This document shows positions 1-5,199 of a DNA stretch of 7,588 bases, piece by piece. The notes below the pieces were generated by a model. The model ran no database searches, had not been told where the DNA came from, and saw only the letters and a program-made list of their open reading frames with translations. Source of the DNA: Pseudomonadota bacterium (GTDB lineage Bacteria > Myxococcota > Myxococcia > Myxococcales > Myxococcaceae). Each line of letters begins with the position of its first letter. Within the stretch, counting starts at the first letter, position 1. The translations under genes and the position numbers were made by a program. The DNA lies in the NCBI GenBank assembly GCA_023424585.1, contig JAFADT010000319.1, positions 1 to 7,588 on the forward strand, in the 5' to 3' direction.

Positions 1-2
1 AC

Positions 3-140
3 GTCACGCTCCCGCGCGGTCGCGCGGGCAGCCAGGCGCTGAAGGAGGCCGCGAAGCCGGCCGCGCCCGCGGCGCCGCCCAAGCCCAAGGCGTGGGTGCG
101 CAAGAAGGGCTCCAGCAACATGACGTCGCTGTCCTCCTGA
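3..140 (+). CDS. C-terminal fragment of an unidentified protein
   Basis: An open frame runs from the left edge to a TGA at 138-140 and gives the last 45 residues of a protein. The tail is rich in Ala, Pro and Lys (an AAKPAAPAAPPKPK-like linker) and then ends in WVRKKGSSNMTSLSS. That pattern suits a flexible, basic C-terminal extension and shows no domain. The start and main body lie outside the window, so no function can be given. The coding call rests on the myxobacterial-looking composition and on the stop being followed by an intergenic gap of about 110 bases before the next gene. The frame could be a shadow, but nothing competes with it on either strand here. Confidence 0.55.
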   Translation, partial: VTLPRGRAGSQALKEAAKPAAPAAPPKPKAWVRKKGSSNMTSLSS

Positions 141-213
141 CCGGGGGACGTCGCCGCGTGACGGGGCGCCCCGGGCGGCCCGCCATGCGCCCGACACGCG
201 CTGCTTCCTTCGA

Positions 214-242
214 TTGACATGCGGGCCGTGGCGGTGTGAATC
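214..242 (+). promoter_or_regulatory. Possible sigma-70-type promoter for the SSB-tip protein gene
   Basis: A perfect TTGACA lies at 214-219. Seventeen bases later comes a poor -10 match (TGAATC, 237-242). Transcription from it would start around 249-251, at the ATG of the next gene. This would explain why that gene has no Shine-Dalgarno sequence: the message could be leaderless. The -35 box is good and the -10 box is weak, so the call is tentative. Confidence 0.35.
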
Positions 243-250
243 CCGGCCCC

Positions 251-769
251 ATGAGCGAGCAATATCCAGTCACCGTCGCGGTCCGCCGTCCCGACGGTTC
301 GGTGGAGCAGGTCCGGGTGGGAACGGCGTACAGGAACGACGACGGCTTCACGCTGCAACTGGGAGAGCTGTCCATGAGCGCCACGCCCGTCGCGGCGCCG
401 GCCCCGGCGTATCGCCGCCCCGCGTCCCCGGGCGCGCCGGCCGGCGGTGGTGGCGACGGCATGCTCCTGCCCAACTACGGCCGCAGCAAGGGCGCCCCCG
501 TCTACGGCGCCAGCCTCCAGGACCTGGAGTTCTACGCCAACGGCGCGCGCCGCTCCCTGGCGGACCCCAGCAAGTCGCGCTGGCACGACAAGGAGCGCCA
601 GCTCCTGGCCGCCATCGAGGCGGAGATCGCCCGGCAGCGCGGCGAGGGCGGCGGTGGCGAGCCCCCCGCGCGCGGCGGAGGCCGGGGCGGCGGTGGCTAC
701 GGCTACGGCAATCCGCCGGACGACGGCGACATCCCGCCCCCCGGCGACGACGACAACATCCCCTTCTGA
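251..769 (+). CDS. Small protein with SSB-like acidic C-terminal tip, possibly DNA-associated
   Basis: 172 residues. Three parts can be seen. Residues 1-45 look beta-rich (VTVAVRRPDGSVEQVRVGTAYRNDDGFTLQLGEL) and recall small proteins with an 'RxGxAxxxxDGxxLxLdxLP' pattern. Residues 73-130 begin LPNYGRSKGAPVYG, resembling the G-K/R-x-K-G loop of small exonuclease-X-C-terminus/DUF3820-type domains, and continue into a helix (DLEFYANGARRSLADP, then KERQLLAAIEAEIARQ). Residues 131-165 are a Gly/Arg/Pro-rich linker. The last residues, GDDDNIPF, closely match the DDDIPF tip by which bacterial SSB recruits repair and replication proteins; a weaker copy, DDGDIPPP, lies just before it. No OB fold is recognised, so this is not an ordinary SSB. 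A GTG at 236 is in frame, but the ATG at 251 gives the natural MSEQYPV start. The function is inferred from the tail only; the gene itself looks sound. Confidence 0.8.
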   Translation: MSEQYPVTVAVRRPDGSVEQVRVGTAYRNDDGFTLQLGELSMSATPVAAPAPAYRRPASPGAPAGGGGDGMLLPNYGRSKGAPVYGASLQDLEFYANGARRSLADPSKSRWHDKERQLLAAIEAEIARQRGEGGGGEPPARGGGRGGGGYGYGNPPDDGDIPPPGDDDNIPF

Positions 770-783
770 GCGGAGCCGCGGAC

Positions 784-810
784 CCCGCGACCCTGAAAAT
801 CGGTCGCGGG
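784..810 (+). terminator. Strong hairpin after the SSB-tip gene
   Basis: CCCGCGACC (784-792) and GGTCGCGGG (802-810) form a perfect 9-bp stem with a 9-base loop, starting 15 bases after the stop codon. No T-run follows, so it is not a classical intrinsic terminator, but such hairpins are a common way to end transcripts or protect 3' ends in high-GC bacteria. Loop bases 795-801 (GAAAATC) are also complementary to 873-879, as described in the findings. Confidence 0.55.
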
Positions 811-1025
811 CGATCCACCCGGCGTCGTCCCGCTCAAGAGAAGGGGAGCCCGCGCGGCTTTGCGGGAAATCCGATTTTCGGCGCCCTGCGTAATGGGGGC
901 CGAGCCCGGTGCGACCTGCTGGAAATGGGGGGGAGGCGCCGCGGGCTTGCTGTTCCGTCCACCGCCCGCCCGGTCGGGGGCGGCGGACCCTTGCCGGCGC
1001 GGGTCGTCGACAGGATTGCTCAATG

Positions 1026-1048
1026 CCAGACACCATGTGTGTCTTTGG
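1026..1048. promoter_or_regulatory. Dyad 1, possible activator binding site
   Basis: AGACAC (1028-1033) and GTGTCT (1039-1044) are perfect inverted copies around a 5-base centre. Flanking CCA (1026-1028) and TGG (1046-1048) extend the symmetry, out of register by two bases. The dyad lies about 190 bases upstream of the sigma-54-like promoter, a normal distance for an enhancer-binding-protein site. It could also form an RNA hairpin if transcribed. Confidence 0.4.
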
Positions 1049-1059
1049 TGCCACCGGGA

Positions 1060-1092
1060 GTGAATTGACACATCGCGTGTATTTCAATTCAC
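1060..1092. promoter_or_regulatory. Dyad 2, possible activator binding site
   Basis: GTGAATTG (1060-1067) and CAATTCAC (1085-1092) are perfect 8-base inverted copies. Inside them, ACAC (1068-1071) and GTGT (1077-1080) continue the symmetry with four extra bases (ATTT) on the right. The two dyads share ACAC/GTGT cores and their centres are about 40 bases apart, close to four helical turns. That spacing suits tandem binding of one regulator on one face of the DNA. A TTGACA inside this dyad (1065-1070) lacks a good -10 box and is probably part of the symmetry. Confidence 0.45.
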
Positions 1093-1140
1093 GTCGGTGG
1101 CTTCATCTTTGAAGCATTTCGCATCCTGCTGATTTTCCAG

Positions 1141-1193
1141 GTATCCAGGACGATTCTGTCCTCACCTGTACTTCACGGATGACGTATCCAGGA
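1141..1193. repeat. 10-base direct repeat between dyads and promoter
   Basis: GTATCCAGGA occurs at 1141-1150 and again at 1184-1193, exactly 43 bases (about four helical turns) apart. The first copy also begins a small inverted repeat, AGGAC (1147-1151) with GTCCT (1158-1162). The phased spacing and position just upstream of the promoter suggest a second regulator site; this is inference. Confidence 0.4.
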
Positions 1194-1226
1194 ACTGGAA
1201 CTCCGTCTTTCCAAAGACTTAGGAAG

Positions 1227-1242
1227 TGGCCTGGAACATGCT
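1227..1242 (+). promoter_or_regulatory. Sigma-54 (RpoN) promoter candidate for the KAS III operon
   Basis: TGGCctGgaacaTGCT matches the -24/-12 consensus TGGCACG-N4-TTGCW at 9 of 12 defined positions, including the near-invariant GG (1228-1229) and GC (1240-1241) at the required 10-base spacing. A start site near 1252 would leave a leader of about 55 bases before the gene at 1307. Sigma-54 promoters need an upstream-bound enhancer-binding protein, and myxobacteria have many of these. The dyads at 1026-1092 lie where such sites are usually found. Confidence 0.5.
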
Positions 1243-1306
1243 CTGTCCTCGTCTGCCGGGGAATCCATCCCGTCCGGCAAGGCTGTGAAATCGCGAGGCC
1301 ATGGAA

Positions 1307-2416
1307 ATGACCGAACGGGTGTGCGTGGTGGGAGCAGGTTCGTTCGTCCCCGCGAGGACCATCTCCAACGAGCGGATCGCGAAGGCGATCCCCGGTTGGT
1401 CGGCGGCCCGCATCGAAGAGAAGATTGGCATCAAGGAGCGCCGGTTCCTCTGGGACTTCGACGACGAGACGGGCCGCGCCATCCCCCCGCCGGACGACGT
1501 GCTGGGGCGCCTCTATCCCGCGACGAACACGGACATGTGCGAGGTGTCGCTGCGCCAGGCCCTCTCGCGCGGCGGCGTGGATCCGAAGGAGCTGGACGCG
1601 CTCTTCGTGGTGACGTGCACGCCGGACGCGCCGCACTTCAACCACGACGCCATGGCGCTGCACGAGCGGCTGGGCCTGCGCGAGGACGCCTTCGCGCTGG
1701 TGGTGGACGACGGCTGCGGCGGCACGCCCTACGTGCTGGACCTGGTGCGCAAGATGATGGACGGCGGCCGCTTCCGCACGGTGGCGGTGGTGGCCTCGGC
1801 GTTCACGTCCCCGCTGCTCAACCGGGAGGTCTACACGGACGAGCTGCCGCCCACGCCGGGCCGCCCCAAGGCCCTCAACGCCTACCTGTCCATGTATGTC
1901 TTCGGGGACGGGGCGGGCGCGGTGGTGCTGCGCAGGCAGGAGGGGCCGGAGGACGGCCCGGGCATCCTCTCCTCGTTCTCCGGCAACGCGTACGCGGAGC
2001 TGGTGGCGCGCCGGGGCGGCGGCATGCTGAAGCTGCCCTACCAGCCAGGTCGCACGCGCCCGGCCGACCTGGCCTTCGTGGTGGATGGCTTCAAGGTCGC
2101 GCGCAGCTACCCGGAGTACATGCAGAAGTGCCTGGACGCGGTGCTCACGCCCGCGCTGCGCGCGCAGGTGAAGCGCTACTACTTCCACCAGCCCAACAAG
2201 CGGGTGATGGACGCGTTCGTGAGCCGCGCGGGCCTGCCGCAGGAGTCCGTGGCCTGCAACGTGGACCGGATTGGCAATACGTCCGCGGCCGGGATGTTGA
2301 TTCTCCTGGCGGACGACCTGGAGCAGGGTCGTGTTTCACTCGGCAGTGGCGAGCTGGTGGTGGTGGCGGCTGTCGGTGCCAACGTTCATTATGGGGCCCA
2401 GCTCGTGCGCCTGTAG
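1307..2416 (+). CDS. 3-oxoacyl-ACP synthase III (FabH-like) family protein
   Basis: 369 residues, slightly longer than typical FabH. KAS III enzymes are cytosolic thiolase-fold dimers that condense an acyl-CoA with malonyl-ACP or a related acceptor. The full Cys-His-Asn triad is visible: Cys137 in VVDDGCGGTPYVLDL, His294 in YYFHQPNKR and Asn324 in DRIGNTSAAGM. FGDGAGAVVL (199-208) and the ending VGANVHYGAQLVRL are family hallmarks. The residues around the nucleophile are odd: FabH usually has ACAGF or ACSGF, here GCGGT. At the CoA-binding Trp and Arg of FabH (W-x3-R-T-G-I) I read Arg35 and Lys39. This suggests a specialised substrate rather than primary fatty-acid initiation. The start at 1307 is chosen because GAGG (1295-1298) lies 8 bases before it; an ATG at 1301 is in frame. 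First gene of a probable operon under the sigma-54-like promoter. Family certain, substrate unknown. Confidence 0.93.
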   Translation: MTERVCVVGAGSFVPARTISNERIAKAIPGWSAARIEEKIGIKERRFLWDFDDETGRAIPPPDDVLGRLYPATNTDMCEVSLRQALSRGGVDPKELDALFVVTCTPDAPHFNHDAMALHERLGLREDAFALVVDDGCGGTPYVLDLVRKMMDGGRFRTVAVVASAFTSPLLNREVYTDELPPTPGRPKALNAYLSMYVFGDGAGAVVLRRQEGPEDGPGILSSFSGNAYAELVARRGGGMLKLPYQPGRTRPADLAFVVDGFKVARSYPEYMQKCLDAVLTPALRAQVKRYYFHQPNKRVMDAFVSRAGLPQESVACNVDRIGNTSAAGMLILLADDLEQGRVSLGSGELVVVAAVGANVHYGAQLVRL

Positions 2417-2461
2417 CGCGCACGGGTGTTCATCTCCTCCCCCCCGGAGATTCCCCCCTCT

Positions 2462-3079
2462 ATGAGCGAGCAGCGCAAGGAAGTCACGACCCTGGAGCCG
2501 GCCATCGCCCAGGACCTCGAGAAGCGTCTGGCCCTGACGACGCCCGACGACACGGCCCGAGGCATGTTCTTCAACGGCGCCCTGAACGCGGTGCGCATCC
2601 TGGGCGGCGACGCCGCGGTGGAGAAGTGCCTGGCGGCGGTGTCTGAGAAGAAGTTCGTGGACTTCTTCAACTACCCGGTGTCGGGCTTCCTGAAGCTGTC
2701 CTTCACGGGAGCGCAGCTGATGGGGCCGCAGCTGGGCGGCTTCGACGCGATGTTGCGCAAGATGGGCACGCAGGCCACCACGGACTTCCTGTCCTCGGCG
2801 GCGGGCAAGACGCTGCTGCTGCTCGCGGGGGACAGCCCCAAGCGCCTGGTGTCGAACCTGCCCACGGGCTACCGCGCGGCGGTGAGCTACGGCGAGCGCA
2901 GCGTGGACTGGAGCGGCGACCGCGCGGGCCGGCTGGTGATGAAGCGGGACTTCATGCCGCCCGCGTACCACGAGGGCGTGCTCCAGGCGGTCATCGAGGC
3001 GCTGGGCGCCCGGGGCGTCCAGGTGAAGGGCCGGCAGACGGGCCCGGTGGACACGGAGTACGCCCTGTCCTGGCAGTGA
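2462..3079 (+). CDS. DUF2378 (TIGR02265) family protein, Myxococcales-specific
   Basis: 205 residues, a normal full length for the family. It shows the pattern I associate with this myxobacterial paralogous family: TTPDDTARGMFFNG (26-39) followed by an AVRILGG segment, KFVDFFNYPVSGFLKL (64-79), FLSSAAGKTLLLLAGDSPKRL (109-129), then YRAAVSYGERS (137-147), KRDFMPPAYHEG (161-172) and a TEYALSW end. There is no signal peptide or membrane segment, so it is probably cytosolic. No activity is established for the family and no catalytic motif is visible. The ATG at 2462 has GGAG at 2446-2449, 12 bases upstream. It starts 45 bases after the KAS III gene, with no terminator between, so the two are probably co-transcribed. 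Family recognition is from memory of its motifs. Confidence 0.87.
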   Translation: MSEQRKEVTTLEPAIAQDLEKRLALTTPDDTARGMFFNGALNAVRILGGDAAVEKCLAAVSEKKFVDFFNYPVSGFLKLSFTGAQLMGPQLGGFDAMLRKMGTQATTDFLSSAAGKTLLLLAGDSPKRLVSNLPTGYRAAVSYGERSVDWSGDRAGRLVMKRDFMPPAYHEGVLQAVIEALGARGVQVKGRQTGPVDTEYALSWQ

Positions 3080-3120
3080 CCGGAGCGCGGTCCCCGAGGT
3101 CCTTGAAAGGGGATGGGTTT

Positions 3121-3642
3121 GTGAACATGGCTCACGGACAGGCGGGGGGCTCGGTGCGGCTGCGGTCCGGCGCGGAGTGGGTGTATGCCTTTCGCTCGCA
3201 GGAGGACGCCGCGACGCCACCGGATGAAGCGGTGTGCGCGGCGGCGCCCTTCGCGCCCACCGTGAAGCTGGGCGCGGGCCTCTACGTGCCCGCGGGCGAC
3301 GGCGGCTACGAAAGGGTGGGCTCGGCCACGGCCTGCTTCCGGCTGACGGACCGGGCCTTCACCCCGGGCACGCAGGTGCCGTTCCACGCGCGCTTCCTCC
3401 TGCCGGCGGGGGCCTTCACCGCGCAGGGCGAGTGCGTGCTCGTGAGCAACGACCAGCCCCAGGCGGGCGTGGTGCTCGCGGGAGGCGCGCTCAAGCTGGT
3501 GGAGGTCCCGCCGGGCTTCGTGGGCGGCGTGATGACGAACCTGAGCGTGTTCAACCCGCTCAAGCTGCCCGGTTTCGCCACGGGCTCGCACTACACGCTC
3601 TACACCTTCCGGAAGGAAGGCGCGGGAGCCGCCACGCCCTGA
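3121..3642 (+). CDS. Hypothetical protein, probably beta-rich
   Basis: 173 residues; family not recognised. The sequence alternates short hydrophobic strands with Gly/Pro turns (VRLRSGAEWVYAF, TVKLGAGLYVPAG, AGVVLAGGALKLVEVPPG), suggesting a beta sandwich or barrel. It ends in a distinctive block, TNLSVFNPLKLPGF, then GSHYTLYTFRKEG. There are two cysteines and no signal peptide, membrane helix or catalytic motif. A GTG at 3076 overlaps the previous stop, but the GTG at 3121 is preferred because AAAGGGGA (3106-3113) lies 7 bases before it; an ATG two codons later (3127) is the other option. The 41-base gap from the DUF2378 gene implies co-transcription. A strong hairpin follows its stop. It could bind an acyl or lipid partner of the condensing enzyme, but nothing in the sequence shows that. 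Confidence 0.82.
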   Translation: MNMAHGQAGGSVRLRSGAEWVYAFRSQEDAATPPDEAVCAAAPFAPTVKLGAGLYVPAGDGGYERVGSATACFRLTDRAFTPGTQVPFHARFLLPAGAFTAQGECVLVSNDQPQAGVVLAGGALKLVEVPPGFVGGVMTNLSVFNPLKLPGFATGSHYTLYTFRKEGAGAATP

Positions 3643-3650
3643 AGCGTGGA

Positions 3651-3683
3651 CCTGGGTGCCGGCCCCTCTCCCGGCACCCCAGG
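3651..3683 (+). terminator. Strong terminator-like hairpin after the KAS III operon
   Basis: CCTGGGTGCCGG (3651-3662) pairs with 3671-3683 to make 12 base pairs with a single bulged C at 3680 and an 8-base loop. It starts 9 bases after the stop at 3642. No T-run follows. It is the strongest hairpin I found by eye in the window and probably ends or weakens transcription before the next gene. Confidence 0.65.
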
Positions 3684-3755
3684 GTGAACAGGGATGTCGG
3701 GGTTGCCTGGGAGAATGCGTCCCTGGCCCATCCGATGTCAGCACGAGGGGGACGC

Positions 3756-5198
3756 ATGGAAGGCAGGTGGAATCCGCTCTACGAGTCGCTCGGCCACCGG
3801 CCGCCCGCGACAGGCAGGGCCGCGCCGGCGGAGGCGCCGCCGCCGGCGGACACGGACCTGCCCCTCCTCGGTCCCGAGGAGCTGGAGGCGCTCAAGTCCG
3901 CCTTCCTCCGCGAGCCGGAGGACGTGCTGCGCTGGACGGAGAGCAGCCTGGGCGCGAGGGTCACGGTGGGCGCGTTCGTGGAGGCGCTGCGCGAGCTCGA
4001 GCTGCTCTTCACGGACCCCGGCCAGCTCCAGGAGCAGCTGGACGCGACGGCGCGCCACGCCCGGCAGGGGATGGGAGGGTTGCCCGCGGACTTCACCTTC
4101 CCGCTCATGACGGAGGAGATCCCCATCGACCCCACGCGCACGCGCTTCGAGCCCCAGGCGGACCTGCGCGGCTGGCTGTTGTTCAGCGGCCCGGTGTGGC
4201 TGGAGCAGGGCGCGGCGCCGCGGCAGGCCCCGTTCCGCTGGCACTTCGGCGCGAAGAGCCGCTTCGTCTATCCGCTGCGAGCGCCGGAGCCGGGCCAGCC
4301 GGTGGAGGTGGCGCTCTTCGGTGACTTCGGCACGGGCGAATATGTCTCCCGGTACATCGCCCGGCAACTGGTGATGCGCGGCGAGCGCCTGGACTGCGCG
4401 GTGCACCTGGGCGGCGTCTTCTACTCGGGCCGCCAGGGCGAGTTCGACGCGCACGTGGCGGAGCCGCTGGAGCCGCTGCTCGGGACGACGGCGCTGCTGA
4501 CGCTGAACGCGCCGCCGGAGATGCGCTCGGGCGCGGGGGCCTACTTCCGCTACCTGGACGAGCGGCGGGGCGCGGGCCCCCGTCACCCGCAGGAGGGCAG
4601 CTACTTCTGCCTCGCCGCGGAGCGCTTCCAACTCATCGGCCTGGACACCGCCTGGTTCGAAGCGGGCCGCCACCGCGAGCCCGCCCTGTTGCAGTGGCTG
4701 GAGCAGCGCCTGTCGGAGGGGCGCCGGCGGGGCGCGATGAACATCCTGCTGAGCCACGCGGCGCCCTACGAGCCGGCCGCGAAGCGGCTCGCCCCGCTGG
4801 TGACGGAGGACCTTCGCGCGCTCGTCGTGGAGCGCGAGTGGGTGGACCTCTGGTGCTGGGGAGGGGCCCAGGCCGGGGCGCTCTACGACCGGGCACCGGG
4901 CCTGCCCTTCCTCGGCGCGAGCCTGGGCCATGGAGGCTTCCCCTCCGAGCGGAGGGATGCCCCGGAGGACCCGGTGGCGCCGGTGCGCTTCTTCGAAGCC
5001 CGGCCGCGCTTCCCGGAGTGGACGGGCGTGCGGCAGGACCGGGGCAACCACGGTCACGCGACGCTGTGGCTGCACGCGGACGGCACGGCGTCATTGCGCT
5101 ACACGGACTGGATGGGACAGGTGCGCTGCGAGGCGACCCTGTCACGCCAGGGCGCCCGAGGGCCGGTGACGCTGAAGACGCTCGACGTGAGGGAGTGA
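3756..5198 (+). CDS. Metallophosphoesterase-fold protein lacking most catalytic residues (probable pseudoenzyme)
   Basis: 480 residues. Residues 1-180 are an N-terminal extension: a Pro/Ala linker, a helical part at 41-105 and a section with WLLFSGPVWLE. Residues 184-460 follow a calcineurin-like phosphoesterase outline of the 'GDfGTG...HLGDvyYSG...LNGNHEM...LLSHH...WGHEH' type. The motifs are present but altered: LFGDFGTG keeps Asp190; HLGGVFYSG has Gly220 for the metal-bridging Asp; TLNAPPEM has Ala-Pro-Pro (252-254) for Gly-Asn-His; LLSHAAP keeps His334 but loses the second His; WCWGGAQAG has Gly370 and Gln372 for both His. Structural parts (GLDTAWF 295-301, GASLGHGGFP 387-396, NHGHATLWL 431-439) are kept. 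Two-metal catalysis is therefore very unlikely, and a binding or regulatory role is more likely. Start: ATG 3756 with GAGGGGGA (3745-3752); an ATG at 3735 is in frame. It lies beyond the hairpin at 3651-3683, so it may have its own transcript. No signal peptide. The frame is intact. Confidence 0.85.
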   Translation: MEGRWNPLYESLGHRPPATGRAAPAEAPPPADTDLPLLGPEELEALKSAFLREPEDVLRWTESSLGARVTVGAFVEALRELELLFTDPGQLQEQLDATARHARQGMGGLPADFTFPLMTEEIPIDPTRTRFEPQADLRGWLLFSGPVWLEQGAAPRQAPFRWHFGAKSRFVYPLRAPEPGQPVEVALFGDFGTGEYVSRYIARQLVMRGERLDCAVHLGGVFYSGRQGEFDAHVAEPLEPLLGTTALLTLNAPPEMRSGAGAYFRYLDERRGAGPRHPQEGSYFCLAAERFQLIGLDTAWFEAGRHREPALLQWLEQRLSEGRRRGAMNILLSHAAPYEPAAKRLAPLVTEDLRALVVEREWVDLWCWGGAQAGALYDRAPGLPFLGASLGHGGFPSERRDAPEDPVAPVRFFEARPRFPEWTGVRQDRGNHGHATLWLHADGTASLRYTDWMGQVRCEATLSRQGARGPVTLKTLDVRE

Positions 5199-5199
5199 G

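Larger units (their letters stand above)
770..1306. other. Long intergenic regulatory region, no gene seen
   Basis: These 537 bases hold no convincing gene. Frames that cross the region have no ribosome-binding site, no family resemblance and no consistent composition. From left to right it contains the hairpin at 784-810, a smaller hairpin (CCCGC 849-853 with GCGGG 862-866), a GATTTTC segment that can pair with the first hairpin's loop, a GC-rich hairpin at 962-983 (CCGCC with GGCGG), two dyads at 1026-1048 and 1060-1092, a 10-base direct repeat (1141-1150 and 1184-1193) and a sigma-54-like promoter at 1227-1242. The stretch from about 1021 to 1260 is visibly richer in A and T than its surroundings, as expected of a promoter and operator region. 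Confidence 0.7.

Noticed and set aside
162..182. GC palindrome CGGGGCGCCCCG and an adjacent CGGG/CCCG hairpin as a terminator of the first gene
   Set aside because: The perfect palindrome leaves no loop and the alternative stem is only 4 bp. Such sequences are frequent by chance at this GC content.
214..1068. 284-codon plus-strand frame overlapping the SSB-tip gene
   Set aside because: Arg/Pro-rich translation in the wrong frame. It runs through the hairpins of the intergenic region and has no family resemblance.
1065..1093. Sigma-70 promoter from TTGACA at 1065
   Set aside because: No acceptable -10 box at 16-18 bases (TTCACG at 17), and the hexamer is accounted for by the arms of the dyad.
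1103..2188. 361-codon minus-strand frame opposite the KAS III gene
   Set aside because: It is a shadow caused by GC-rich third positions of the real gene, with low-complexity Arg/His/Ala translation and no motif.
3234..3755. Upstream extension of the phosphoesterase-like gene to 3234
   Set aside because: The extension is out-of-frame translation of the preceding gene and the terminator hairpin. The ATG at 3756 has its own ribosome-binding site.
3756..5198. Calling the phosphoesterase-like gene a pseudogene
   Set aside because: The frame is intact over 480 codons with a normal start and ribosome-binding site. Only active-site residues are lost, which points to a pseudoenzyme rather than a decaying gene.
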